The notes beneath the pieces were generated by a model. The model saw nothing but the letters and a program-made list of their open reading frames with translations, made no database searches and was not told where the DNA came from. From the NCBI RefSeq assembly GCF_040054535.1, contig NC_090781.1, positions 3,788,501 to 3,852,500 of the forward strand: a DNA stretch of 64,000 nt. The letters run 5' to 3'. This document shows, piece by piece, positions 1-12,449 of the stretch (position 1 is the first letter of the stretch; every line of letters starts with the position of its first letter). The translations under genes and the position numbers were made by a program. The DNA comes from Antennarius striatus. Lineage: Eukaryota; Chordata; Actinopteri; Lophiiformes; Antennariidae.

Positions 1-660
1 TTTCGGGATTTATATCTTCCTCATCTTGGATGTCAGGTGTTTAGGATGACATTCTAACATTTTCTTGGGACGGAAGTTATCAAAAACTTTTTATTTGGGG
101 TTGAACAGCGATTATAAACCTACACGTATCAATATGTTGGGGAACAATCAATGGCATGAGGGGGAGAAGCTCCTACTGATTAAAAAAATTGATGACATGA
201 CGGTGATCAACTTCTTGAGACGTGTTTGGCTCAACCTCCTGTTGTAAAGTGTTGAAACTTTGTCACATTTAATGTGTAAACACGTCAACAAACGAACAAA
301 CAAATGAACGAATACATGCGAGAACGAACGCAGTAATGCATGAATGCGTGTATCAGTGTGTGAAGCTCCCTGGACTGTTTGAACTGGTCAGCTCTAAGCT
401 TTCATCAGTTCACAATGTAGAAGTCCAAACCACGCTTCAGAGCTAGATGTCCCTGCAGAAGATGTTATCTAGTTTGCTGACTTCTTCCTCCTTCTCAGTG
501 GGTGAGCAGGAATGTAACGATCCACTGCTCACTGGTTCCGTTGACGTCTGGCTCAGTGTTTCCAAAGACGTGGGTTTGACAGACATTCCAAGACTGGAGG
601 ACAAAGAGGGTCTTTCTATACTGGTAATTTAGAGAGAAGAAATGGGAGTGCTGGTGACTT
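1..660. other. No gene seen
   Basis: Short open frames only, without splice signals or recognisable domains. AACGAACAAACAAATGAACG near 285-330 is low-complexity. Confidence 0.5.
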
Positions 661-704
661 GCTGCTCCCCACTACGGTTCACACACACACCATAATCTCA
701 ACAC

Positions 705-705
<1 letters not shown>

Positions 706-740
<35 letters not shown>
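706..740 (+). repeat. (TG)n microsatellite
   Basis: About 17 TG units preceded by CACACTG. Confidence 0.95.
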
Positions 741-742
<2 letters not shown>

Positions 743-929
743 GTTGTGATGGTGGGCCCATAATGGGTCTCTATTAGATAGGGATTCATTTTAAAGGTTC
801 CAATATATAAATAACTCAAAGCACGTCTTTGTTTTATAAAAAAAAAGTTAAAGCATTTACGGATCTGTGAGAAAATCAGGCATCTACCAGTCACATGTCT
901 ACCTCCATTCTCACCAGACCTGACCAGCG

Positions 930-1105
930 GAGGAGTCTGAAGCCCTACACGATGAAGACCAGAGCGCTGATGACCTGCAACCAGAAGACCATTGTTCTGT
1001 AGACTGTTCTGTAGCCCTACCTCCTGAAGATCCACACCCTGAAGCCTTGCCTGCTTCCTGGAGACCAGCACACTGAAGCCCTGCACCCTGAAGACCATGT
1101 CTTTG
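930..1105 (+). repeat. Degenerate minisatellite, about 15-bp units
   Basis: Loose repeats of CCTGAAGCCCTGCAC and CCTGAAGACC phrases. On the minus strand they read as an imperfect GLQ/VGLQ repeat, but with no other coding signs. Confidence 0.45.
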
Positions 1106-1805
1106 AATACACCCCAAAGATCTGGGATTCCAAATAGACCTTCTTACATATTCTGTTCAAGGTGGGGCACTAGCGCTGTTTGTCCCCCCTTCAGTGGACA
1201 AAACAACCAGGACATGAAGTTTGTGTGATATATTGATTATCCATGCAGCCGAGTAGCTTTAGAAAGCAGCTAGCAGCTAACTCAAAGAAGGAAATCAGCC
1301 AAAATGTCTTCAAATGTGGAGACAGACCTTCATCCAGGGGAGATCAGTCTTCATGTTTGCTGAGAGATTTATGATTCTTTTCATTTTTCCAATGTTTGCT
1401 AAGTGTTATTTAAAGAGCGTGTAACACAAAGCCTACATCTGCACCACCCCAACATGCTGGGGTGGTGCTTTGCTTGTCTGTACAGACTAAATAAGAAAAA
1501 CTGTCATGAAAGGTTTGTGTGGTCTGTTTTTAAAAAAGGAACAACCAGTAAAAGTAGAGGTAAGACTAGACACAAACCCACTGACTTCAGACCGCTACGC
1601 TTCACAATCACGAAGAACTATTACGTTTTTTGTTTTCTTAACTTAAAACTCAGAAAGTACAACTAAAATTCTGGTCAGCGTTCCAAACTTTCTGTCCAGG
1701 ACATTTATTTGTGCACAGGATAAATAATTGTTTTAATGACGTGACTAAAGTAGGTCATGCCTCAAAGTTCCCTTTATTTCACATTTTTAAAATCTAAAAT
1801 ATGAC

Positions 1806-2735
1806 ATGTCACTTCACTTCACTTCACTTCACTTCACAGCGTCACTACATTGGCTCCCGATTACTTATATAATACAATTCAAAGTCCTCATGATCACATA
1901 TAAAGCTCTCCACTGTAAGGCTCCATCTTACATTGAAGATCTTATTGGAGTGTATCACCCCCCCCCCCCCCCAGGGCCCTTCGATCCGAGGATGCAGGAT
2001 TTCTGGTGACCCGTCAGGTTTTTAAGAGTAGAACAGGGGGCAGAAGCTTCAGCTATCTGCCCCTTTACTCTGGAACGATCTCCTGGCTTCGGTCTGGGGG
2101 GTAGACACCCTGAGCTTATTTAAGAGTAGACTAAAAAACTCCTCTTTGATCGAGCCTACAATTGAAATAACAACCCCCCCCACCACCACCACCACTAGAT
2201 ATGCTGCTGTAGGCCTAGGCTGCTGAGGGCATTCTTCTCCGTCTCTCCCGTTAAAGGACGATACTCTGGAGCTTCTGTCACGTCTTTCTTTATCTTTCCA
2301 TGCTCCCAAAATGTATTATCACTGTCAAATCACACTCTTTGTCTGCACAACACTGCTGCTGTCTTTGTGCCTCTGTTCCACAGGTGGAGAACGCGGATGG
2401 AAGACAGGATATCCAAAGGCCTGGAAATCCCGCCCCCAATTCAGCGACAGCGCACTAAGGACATGAAACTCAAACTGGTCTCTCTCTCTCCCTCTCTCTC
2501 TTTTACTTGACCTATCTCTGTCCCCAATGTATTTCTTTTTCCCATCCAACAGATCAAGGCGGATGACCGCCCTGCAGAGCCTGGGTCCTGCCCAGAGTTT
2601 CTTCCTCAATGAGGGGGTTTATCCCCGCAGCCGTCGCTTATGCTTGCTCTGGAGGGCATTGTTGGCTTTCAATCTGTAAAGCGCTTTGAAATGTCTTCAG
2701 ATGTGATTAAGCGCTACATAAATAAAAGTGGATTG
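1806..2735 (+). mobile_element. LINE 3' end (Rex1/L2-like), truncated
   Basis: The plus strand reads LHWLPITYIIQFKVLMITYK then ALHCKAPSYI, the C-terminal signature of CR1/L2/Rex1-type reverse transcriptases, followed by frame breaks. About 600 bases of 3' UTR-like sequence follow, ending at 2680-2740 in AAAGCGCTTTGAAATG and CGCTACATAAATAAAAGTGG with an ATTGATCGATG tail. A minus-strand copy of this 3' end recurs at 22888-23060. Family assignment is tentative. Confidence 0.65.
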
Positions 2736-3752
2736 ATCGATGTTAATCACAGCACACCCCCAACAGTTGATTTTACCATAACATAGCACTAACACACTCT
2801 AGTTTGCAGCATACTCACTGCAATTTCACATGGAGGTCACTCACCGATGTGAATACAAGATGCTCTGACTCTAAGTTTATCACCATTTCCTCATGCTTTT
2901 GAATAATTTCATTACTTCCTGGGATCTAACACGATGGAACCAAAACACATTGAGAAGAGGCTTGCTGCAGTCCACTGGTGAAGATCATCTCTCTGCACTT
3001 AATAAAGACCCTGAGAGCAGCAGCACCCAGAAATGGTATTACAGCCACTGGGATGGTACTGATGTCAGGTTGAGAGTGAAGGGCGTTGAATAGAGCGCCT
3101 CTGTGCTGGCCTGATTATACTCTGAAAGGAATGAGCTCACATAACAAAGGATTTATTATCACTAGCTGAAGGGCTGCTGTGGTCTGTGAACTCCGAACAG
3201 CCGCTTCTCTGCCAGGCGCCCCAAAAATGTGTCCGATCTCTGCATCAGTCGGAAGGTTCAAACAACAAACCCTGTGTTTGCATCTTTGGGTCCATAAGGC
3301 AGCTAGTGTTGCAGGGAAATACCACACCTCACAGGCCCATGAGTTCATGGTTTCCTCTCCATCTTTAACTTCTTTCCTATGACACAGTCAGTGACTGCTG
3401 GTTGGGTAAAACAGCCTCATTACATGGACATTTACCGGATTTCACTAACAGATGATTGTGAATAGATTAATGTAAAGTAAAGGCTTTTGGAGAGTGTTGA
3501 CTTTTGTTCCTCGCAATCCATCTTTCTGGTCTCACCATAGATCAATAAAGAAATGGCACTTTGAGTGTTGAAATGCTGCAACATAACATCCTAAGATGAA
3601 CTGAAAAGCTCTGATGCTCTACTGACCACTGGTGATTGGATGTCAGTCAATGCTCTATAAGCAAACAAACATCTATGTGGTTTGGACAAACACACACATT
3701 GTGTTCTGTTGTTGGTAACACAGCACGAACATTATATTTACATTTGAACAGC

Positions 3753-3754
3753 AC

Positions 3755-3786
<32 letters not shown>
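3753..3786 (+). repeat. (TG)n microsatellite
   Basis: About 16 TG units followed by TTTGTCC. Confidence 0.95.
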
Positions 3787-3788
<2 letters not shown>

Positions 3789-4378
3789 TCCAAACCTCAT
3801 AAATGTTTCTTTGCTTACGGAGTAGTGAATGAGATCCAGGGCATGACGTGAAACTGCATCCAACCTGGAGAGGGATGGGCGCCGCTAGAGTCAACTGCCC
3901 AAGACACACCATGTGATCTCAACCGCGGGTCCACTGTGGTGCCCCAACGACCCTCCTGGGTTATGGGATAGGCTAGGCTAGGCTAACAAAGTGTGTGATC
4001 ATGCCTGTTGTTGTGATGTCCTCTTGTTTCAGAAAACAGCTGTGAGGTTGGATGTGGCTCAAGTGGTCAGAGTGTCCCCTCCAGACCTAGTCTTCCCAGT
4101 CTACATGCCAATGTGGTATCATGTATAGTTGTATGCTATGATTAAGATTCTTCTTCTCACTACGGACAAGGACATGCTAAGAGCATGCAAGCCTGTCCCA
4201 CCTGGTGTTTGCAGTGAATACAGTTCACCAAACAGCATCAACCTGGACTAGTTCTATCTGCGGTGCTGATGGCCGAAGGAAATATCTCTAGAGACCCACA
4301 GGACAAAGACGATGAACCTAAACCCTTCTGACTCATGCTGATGTCAGGTCAGACACCGTCCCATCATCACCAGCACCT

Positions 4379-4416
4379 CTTTTCTTTTCTTTTCTTTTCT
4401 TTTCTTTTCTTTTCTT
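4379..4416 (+). repeat. (TTTTC)n microsatellite
   Basis: About seven TTTTC units. Confidence 0.95.
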
Positions 4417-5559
4417 CTGTTTTGCTGTTTTGGCTCCACTTTTTAGTTCTCTGTTTTCAATTTCTTTCCTTTTGTGTTTGTTTGAAGTTACAGTACATTA
4501 TTTGTGTCTTTCTCCCATTAAATGTTTAATCTGCCCTGTTTTCCCCTTGTTCTTTTTGTATCCCAGAAAATTTACTTAGTTTGAACTATTTTCTTATTTC
4601 TTGGTTTGATTAGATCTGATTAAAATGACATTCCCCGAACTGAACATCTGGTGTCCTGGGTCGCCATTCTGAAGTCTTTCAACGTAACAATTACAGCAAG
4701 AAATATAGTAAATAATATAAATAAATCAGTCAGAAAACCACTCTATAAAAGGAAAGAGTCCTGCCAACTCTCTCTCTATGTTTCACACACACAAACACAC
4801 ACAGTTGCTTGTGTGAAAACAGCAGCCAGCCCTTAGTTTAAAATGTGGGAAGGTCATACTTTACCTGACAGAGTGTAGGGTGTTTGCGTGAGTGTCTGTG
4901 TAATGTTGATCGGAATACTCCAGTAGTACCACAGGACTTAACACACACACTCGGATGGGAGCGTCAAACGGCTGCTGGTGATCCTGAGAGGAAGCTCCTT
5001 CGTCTCCCTCTCGTGTCGCCTCTCTCCCTCTGCTCACACACTCCTGTCAAAACACACTCTGGGCTGAAGCCATGTGGCTGCTGACACACAGTCTACTAGA
5101 TCCCTCCCTCTGCTTCCCTCCCCTCGCTCTGTTTTGGCATGACATACACTCCTGAAACACATGCACCCTCTCTCTCTCTGCTTTCCTGTCAGGTCAGCCT
5201 CGCCCCGCCACAAGGCACCCATTCTTCTGCATAAAGAACCGCTGTGTTGTTGGCCAGAACCTGCAGATATGTCAGCCCTCAGCCAGACTCCGTAGGTAAA
5301 CAGGGTGGGATACTAGAGAATGTCACACTGGAACTACTGTAAATGCATTGAGGAAACACTTTCCCAGATGTTCTCAGAAACATGCTTCATGCGGTGCGGT
5401 GATGGAAGCTGTGCTGATGTTTCACTAAAGAAAGTCACATAAATGTGAGGCAATCAGATCTGCAACTGAAGCTGGAGAGATAGACACAAGATGGCTTTGG
5501 ATCAAGAGGGCAGAACCGTAGGCAGGTGCTGCTGCTACACAGGCCAGGGACTGATCACC

Positions 5560-6420
5560 CTGACCAAGTCACCTAGGCTCCAATGACCCTACGGGGAGAG
5601 AACCCCAATAGGACAAATAGAAACACGACTAGGAATCTAAGATGTAAGAATACATCTTGCCAAGATGAAACGCAGAGAGCAGAGAACATACTGCAACGCA
5701 CAGGACCGGATTCTGAGACACAGGAGGATCTCGGCCAGGAGTGCCCCCACAGAGACCAGTCCCTCCAAGAAGTAGAGACTTCCAGTCCCTGCAGAATAGT
5801 CCAACAGAAGTCGATCAAGTGGCCTTCAGCCAAGAGCAAGTCAGCATGGTCACAGTTTGACACAGACGTTAGCAGGCTCCTGGAAACCTCTACCAAAGGG
5901 GGAGTAGACCCCGAGGTTCAAGACTATGACGGCACCTGAGAGGTTTGGCCACACCGAGAGAAGTAACATCAAGCCCAGTTTCACAGTAAACCGCAGAGCC
6001 ACCCTGATTCACAAACTGTCAAGAACTACGAAGCCTCAAATAACAGTACGAGGCGATTAGCGGGGACAAAAATCAACCGCTTGCCGTGCTTCGTAACGTC
6101 TTAAGGAAGAAGCTCACGGTGCTGTGCAGAGCAGAGTGGCACCGATGGCGGAGGAAGGGAAGGGCAAGAAAGCGGGGCTGCTTTCATTTCCAACTAATTC
6201 ACTTTCAGGACGAAGCTCATCTTGTCCCCGCCGCTCAAGAAGGGGATCCCTGGAACATTTACTAAATAGCTGCCCTTGGAGACGGACGCCGTCTTTGGTG
6301 CTACAATCAGGTGCTTAGGGCAGTTGATGACAACATAGCCACCACTATCAACACCATTAAGGCCCCCTTCAAACCTAGTACCACCAGATTCCATAGTCTA
6401 GCCTCCTCTCCACCGCCACT
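5560..6420 (+). mobile_element. Degenerate non-LTR retrotransposon ORF fragment
   Basis: The frame at 5583-5939 includes IKWPSAKSKSAWSQFDTDVS followed by a stop. After frame shifts, ERFGH near 5940 and LRKKLTVLCRAEWHRWRRKG near 6100-6160 read as the spacer between endonuclease-side and reverse-transcriptase domains of a common fish LINE. Several stops and shifts show it is dead. Clade (NeSL/R2-like) is my recollection of the family and not demonstrable here. Confidence 0.55.
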
Positions 6421-6668
6421 GACTGGCAACTGGAAGTGAAAAGGGGAAAGCAGCTGAAGTTCCCTTACAGGATTACAGCAACAAGGCTCCACCCAGATAT
6501 GATTACTGATTATTGGGTTTGATGTTGAAAGACCCAAAATATTTTTATCATGCAGCTCCTGGACTTCAATTGTTCCCATAGATAACAAAAAAACACCATT
6601 AACACCATCTTATCCATCACTGAGGCAATGTCCTGACCTCAATCTGCCTGTCTGTCTGTCTGAATTTA

Positions 6669-6713
6669 TTGTTTGTTTGTTTGTTTGTTTGTTTGTTTGT
6701 TTGTTTGTTTGTA
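6669..6713 (+). repeat. (TTTG)n microsatellite
   Basis: About eleven TTTG units. Confidence 0.95.
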
Positions 6714-6840
6714 GACAGAATGACAGAAACTAAATGGAAGACATGTGCGTAGGACAGCGCTTCTCAATTATTTTTTTGTTCGGCCTCCCAGAAGGAAGAA
6801 AACAGTTTGTGCTCATCACCTTCCACCAGGCACACTCTGT

Positions 6841-6970
<130 letters not shown>

Positions 6971-7903
6971 TGTTTGCTCAGTGGAAAAAAACGTACACCA
7001 TAACAGAGGAATAAATATACTATTAACTTCGGTTAGTGACACATTGCATGTAGACATGGACGCATCACTGCCACCTACTGCAGTGGCTGTGCAATTACAC
7101 TTTATTCTGTTAAGTCGTGTACAGTATGTTCCCCGGGGTCACATGCGCCCCCCCCCCTTGAAGGGTGCGTTACACTATTTGTAAATCACTGGCATAATGT
7201 TATGTAATGCTGTTTGAAATGACCAACACACTGGTTTGAATTGTTCCATTCTGAGCCCAGACTCCCGCTGAAAGCCCTACACGGATCGTGTGTTGAACCG
7301 GTTGGATACAGGAAGAGTTTCCATGGTGACAGGGATGTTGTTCATTTTGTTATAGTCACATTTATATATAAGGAAACTTTTCCTACATTCAACCTGTTCA
7401 TCCAAGTGAAGCTCTCCTTTCTTTGCTGGAGGGAATGTGTACGTGGTTGTATGTTTAAGCGTGGCTCCACGGTACACGGGTGTGACCCCCCCCCACAGTG
7501 TAGCACTGTTGCATGAAATGTTTTGTATCAGGTCTGTTTGTGAAGATCCATTTTTGTGCCACATCATTCTTAGTGTGAGCAGCAGACAGTCACAGGACCT
7601 GGAGATGGAATCTGCTCCCCATCTCTCAGTAACTAAGACTAGAAACTCTGAACAACTAAGATCAACTATCTCCAGAATGACCGTCAAAGTCTTTTTGTCC
7701 GATAATGAAGTTGTTTCCTTTATTACAGTTGTTGACGTGCAGTATTCAGTTATCTCACTTCAGGATTTGTAGTTTTCTTGAGTAAAATCTTTATTATTTC
7801 TCTGAACTAAATATGTGGATATGCAGACAACTTTTCAAAGTGAACTGGGAGCTGGTTATAAAACCTCAAATTGTTTGCATTTCTTTTTTACGTATCAGTG
7901 CAG

Positions 7904-7996
7904 ATGGAGAGATGCAAACCAATATACAGTAACACCGAGCCTCATGTTCCTGCTGACGATGCACAGAAAAGGCAGCAGACATGCACCAGCTTCCAG
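7904..7996 (+). other. Isolated exon-like segment, gene unknown
   Basis: A T-rich tract followed by TATCAGTGCAG directly abuts ATGGAGAGATGC, which stays open for 31 codons and ends at a good donor, CCAG|GTAAGC, in phase 0. The predicted peptide begins MERCKPIYSNTEPH and ends QQTCTSFQ. I do not recognise it and find no partner exon with convincing phase or homology within several kilobases. It may be an alternative first exon of a gene outside the window, or chance. Confidence 0.25.
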
Positions 7997-8046
7997 GTAA
8001 GCACAAATCACTGAGGGGGGTTAAGGTAAAGTTGTCTTTTATGTGA

Positions 8047-8110
<64 letters not shown>
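8047..8110 (+). repeat. (AC)n microsatellite
   Basis: About 31 uninterrupted AC units, ending CACACGCAGC. Confidence 0.98.
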
Positions 8111-8111
<1 letters not shown>

Positions 8112-10400
8112 GCATAAACAGATGTCTGCAACAGTAAAAGCTCTCCCTCCTTTCATCTTTAATGAAAAGCATATTTGGTTCTGCCTCCTCCCCAGCACCA
8201 CAGCGCCCACGCTCCCATTCAAATTCTAACGCCTTTACAGAAACACACACTTGCAGCGCTGCAGGCCTGAGCTGAGGGAAACGCTCATTATGAACATCAA
8301 AGGAGAGATGGGCGCTGACGCGATCTGTTCAGATGATTGGAGAATTTCACTCAGCGAACAAAAAAAAAAGAAGCTCCACGTCTCGCCGGATGGAGATTCA
8401 ATTACTGAGCAATTCACGGATGGTAGAGGGGGAGGAATGTAAAGATTTGAAGGAAATGGGTCATCATTTTTTTTGCCAGGATGTGTTTGCAGTGGATGGA
8501 TCAGACATCCCACATGTTGCCCCTGAAGCCTGGGGGCCATACTGGAGCTCTGCTCGGCCAACAATGTGGCATGTTTCATTGAACGGCGCTATCTCTGGGA
8601 GACTCAGTATTCCCTAGGATAAGTCCGTGTCAACCTTCATGTCATGCTCCTTCTTTCAGAGCTGGAATGTTTTTCCTGTTTTCCACAATGGCCAGCTGTG
8701 TTTTCTTAATGTCTGCCAGTGTTGCTGATCTGAGGATTACTGAGAGTTCAGCCTCAGGCGTCGCTTCTCTCTGATGTCTGAGAAGAGGACAGGAGACACA
8801 GCGGAACACCCGTGCCATCTAGTGCTACGGAAGTGAACTGATTTAGGTATGCTTTGCAAGATAAATGTATTATAGTCAGAAGTTAAATTACACTTGACAC
8901 TGATTGGAAACATCCACCTCAACAAAACAGCAATGGCACAAAAGACAGTAACTTTATCGTTGTACAGTAATCATACAGTTGAAGGACCTAGACTGTCCAG
9001 TTATCCTGAGTTTGAGCCCAGGTTTGAGTTTGTTTAAGAAACAAAACCACTTTCAGGTTAGGAATGATAAACGTTTTATTTTTACATCAGAATGTTTTGA
9101 GTGGAAGAAAAACTTTAATAGTTTTGTGGAGTAAAAAGAATCGGTTCACTGAGAATCGCTCTAGGCTGGTTGAAGATAGTTCACCTCTCATCCGTGAGGG
9201 TCCTCCCCGTGTCGCAAAAACTGAAATAGGGAGACAGAATATAGCAGAACGTTGTGAGGAAACGTTCAAACACAAAGCTGCTCAGGACCCCCCCACCCCC
9301 CCGCCCCACCATCACCCCACCTGCTGCTGCTTGGAGCCCCACCAAGAGGAAATTCCACATGTGGGTACAGAATTCCTCAAATATCCTCCTCTGACTGCTT
9401 CTGGTCTCCAAACAGCCAATCCAATAAGAAAACGTTTTTTTTCCGGATATTTATTGTTTCTTTATGAAGTTTAGTATAGAAAACATGCCTTAAGGGCTCC
9501 ACAAAGACCTTGATTGTACCCAGAGAAAATCCAGTATGTGTGTTGCAGTCCTGATATCGAAGTTTTGCTCAAAGCTCAAACTCTCCCCACTTATTTTGTA
9601 AGTTTGGGGTCATTCTGGCTTGTTTCCAATTTTATATGGGATGTGTGGTGTGGGAATGTTGATTACAGTGGGTGACATCAGTGTTGGAGTGGGGGTACCG
9701 TAATCAGAGTGAAGGGGGGGGGCTGGTAAATTGCCTACAAATCTCCCCTTTAAATCGTGCTTCCACAGCCTGCTCTAGCAGAACCACCAGGGGCTCAAAC
9801 ATGACGGGTGAGTTTACTACTTGTGTCTACCAATGCAGCTGTCCTCAACAGGTGAGAGTACATGCTTCTCTTTTTCTTAATGTTACTATGGCATCCCAGT
9901 TCCCTTTTTTTTATCTTGTGGCTTTCAATGACTTTTAAACTAACTAGCTAAAGGCTACACAGATAATCAGCATTATTACTCTTCTGTTTGTAGTCGTATT
10001 AAAGAAATGCAAAAAAAATATTTTGACAATTTTGCAGTAAATTTTTGTGAGTTTTGTGGTTTTACAAGGAGATGTCGTTGTTTTATACCACTGCTGCAAT
10101 GGAACTTTAAAACTTTAAAAAGACAGTACAGCAAATAGATCCACCTAAAGACTGATGAAGCAATGACCAGCGTCTGTAGCATGAGAGAGAGGATGAGCTC
10201 GGACCGGCATCACTGCACACATAACAGTAAATCTCTCCATCTGTAGCTGCAGAGGCTCCTGAGGCCTGTAATCAACCACAGTTTGGCACGACTAAAGTAA
10301 ATATCTTATCTTAATTATGTCCTCTGTACCAGTGAGCAGCAGGCTGCAGGTTTAACCCCTTGAGGAGCAGACAGGGCTGCTGATGAGGAGCCATCAGAGG

Positions 10401-10460
10401 CACACGCTAGTACACACTAGTACACACTAGTACACACTAGCACACACTAGTACACACTGG
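10401..10460 (+). repeat. 10-bp tandem repeat, 6 units
   Basis: TACACACTAG repeated six times with one or two base changes in the first and last units. Confidence 0.95.
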
Positions 10461-11679
10461 TGCTCTTTGAAGCAGTGGGAAACAAACTGTGGATCAAAGC
10501 AGGCCTATTCAGCTGTTAAAATGAGGACTTGATGGTATTGGTTCATTTGTTTTTTATCTCTAATATCAGGCTTGTGGAAGTTTTCCCCATTACAATCACT
10601 CACACTAAATTACCAGAGAGCAATTTACAAAAAAAGGTGCATTTTCGTACCTTAAATCGCACTTTCTTGAGCATCATGGTTTGTTCCAGGGACACGGTAA
10701 CAAAAAAACAAAACAAAAAAAAGATTTCAGCAAATTTTTCCAACTCCTCCCTCCATCCAGGAGCCCAGTTCACCACTCAGTCGCCCTCTGTCTCCAGATT
10801 GGCCCATACATCCAAGCTGGACCACTTCTGCCTGTCGACTGTGGGTTCAGCATGAAAAAGACAACAGTGTCTGCTCCAGTGTCACCCTGCTCCCCCCACC
10901 CCCTCCCCTGAGACCCTTCTTAAAGCTTATCAGTCTGCTCATTCGTTTGTAGAATAGACACACCCTCTTTTTATGACCGGAGGGCTGCTATTAACACCCC
11001 CTCACCTCTAACAACATCCCACAGTCTAAATAAGGATGAGAAACTCTCTTACCATGTGCCCCTTTATAGCCCTGCCTCCCCCGTCCTTCATTTCCCAGTA
11101 TTCCCCCCATTTCGTAAAGTCAGAGAGACTCTCTCCATCTTCTGGGCTGTTTAACCAGGCTGGATCATCTCCTTTTCATTTTCACATCTTTACCTCTGCT
11201 GAATCAATTTTATATTTGGGTGGCGTAAAGATATCATTTAAACATAATTTAAACATAGAACTCAATGTACCTGTACTACTGTAGAGGTCTACCTCACACA
11301 AATCCTTATAGCAACCATTACAATATAATCTAGGACAAACATCAAGTTGGACTTCTGATAAGTCCTGTAAGAGTTCTCCTGCATATATCTGAGGAGCAGC
11401 TTAGGAGGACTCCTAATCTAGGATGCAACTGGGCTCAGAGGGTATGCAGAGGTCTATAGCAATGAGGCTGATGCAGAGCAGGTCGATTACGTTGGCCCCA
11501 CATCTGTTTGTCATCTGAAGTTCCTTGATAAAACCTATAACCTGCTGACTGTTATGTTAGGTTGTGTGGGGTTAGTTAGGTTGTGGTAGAGGTAGGGTTT
11601 GTTAGGTTAGAGCAGAAGTGAGGTTCTTGATTTTCCTCTTTGTCCACATTATCTGGAGTCGGGAGTGCAGTGGAAGCAG

Positions 11680-12440
11680 CTTTTACAGGGAGCCCCAAGC
11701 TTCCCTTTCCCTGACCACATCCACCTGCTCTGACTTGGGGATCCCAAGGCGTTCCCAGGTCAGTGTTGAGATATAATCGCTCCGCCTGGTCCTGGGTCTG
11801 CCCCGAGGTCTTTTCCTGGCTGGATGTGTCAGGAACACCTCCTTATTGAGGCACCCTAGAGGTATCCACACCAGATGCCCAAACCAGCTCAACGGACTCC
11901 TTTCTAGGTGAAGGAGCAGGACTCTACTCTGAGCCTCTCGCTAACAGCAGTGCTTCTCACCCTATCTCTAAGGGAGACACCAGCTATCCGCTGGAGAAAA
12001 CCCATTTCGGCCACGATCTTGTTCGTTTGGTCATGACCCATCGCTCATAACCATAGGTGAGGGTAGGAACAAAGACTGAACAGTAGATGGAGAGCTTCAC
12101 CTCTCTGGCTGAGCTCCCTCTTTGTGACGACAGTGTGATGAAGCAACAACAATACCGCTCCTGCTGCCCCAGTTCTCCGTCCAATCTCACGTTCCAGTGT
12201 TCCTTTACTCGTGAACAAGACCCACAGATTCGTCACTCGGAGAAGGCAATCCACCAGCTTCCTGCTAAGAACCATGGCTTCAGATTTGGAGGTGCTGATC
12301 CTCATCCCCACCGAGTCACATTGGGCTGCAAACCAGTCAAGTGAGTTCTGCAAGTCACAGGCCGATGACGCAAACAGGACCACATCATCTGCAAAAAGCA
12401 GTTTTCTTATACTTAGCTTTCTGTCTACGTACAATAATCA
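11680..12440 (-). mobile_element. LINE reverse transcriptase C-terminal fragment
   Basis: The minus strand carries the catalytic LLFADDVVLFAS motif with GMRISTSKSEAMVLSRK (12045-12434). After frame shifts comes the C-terminal RTE/I-type tail HPARKRPRGRPRTRRSDYIS (11683-11892). Conserved fish LINE blocks are present in order but in different frames, so it is a relic. The 5' part is missing. Confidence 0.8.
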
Positions 12441-12449
12441 GTTAACGTT

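Larger units (their letters stand above)
2740..5550. other. Non-coding stretch with microsatellites
   Basis: Between two LINE relics. It contains a TG run, a TTTTC run, short CA runs and short open frames that match no family. No exon pair or RNA gene recognised. Confidence 0.5.
7180..11640. other. Mostly non-coding stretch
   Basis: Apart from the exon-like segment at 7904-7996, an AC run and a 10-bp tandem repeat, I see only short unsupported open frames. At 9801-9807 an ATG precedes a GTGAGT donor but has no partner exon. Confidence 0.45.

Noticed and set aside
5573-5896. 107-residue minus-strand frame
   Set aside because: It is the antisense of the LINE fragment, which matches a known element in the plus-strand frame.
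9801-9807. ATG followed by a GTGAGT donor
   Set aside because: Only two codons plus one base and no matching downstream exon; likely chance.
10401-10460. Possible CRISPR-like repeat
   Set aside because: The 10-bp units are contiguous without spacers, and the genome is clearly eukaryotic.
11560-11615. GTTAGG-rich stretch as a possible telomere repeat
   Set aside because: Irregular spacing and only a few TTAGGT-like words; not a TTAGGG array.
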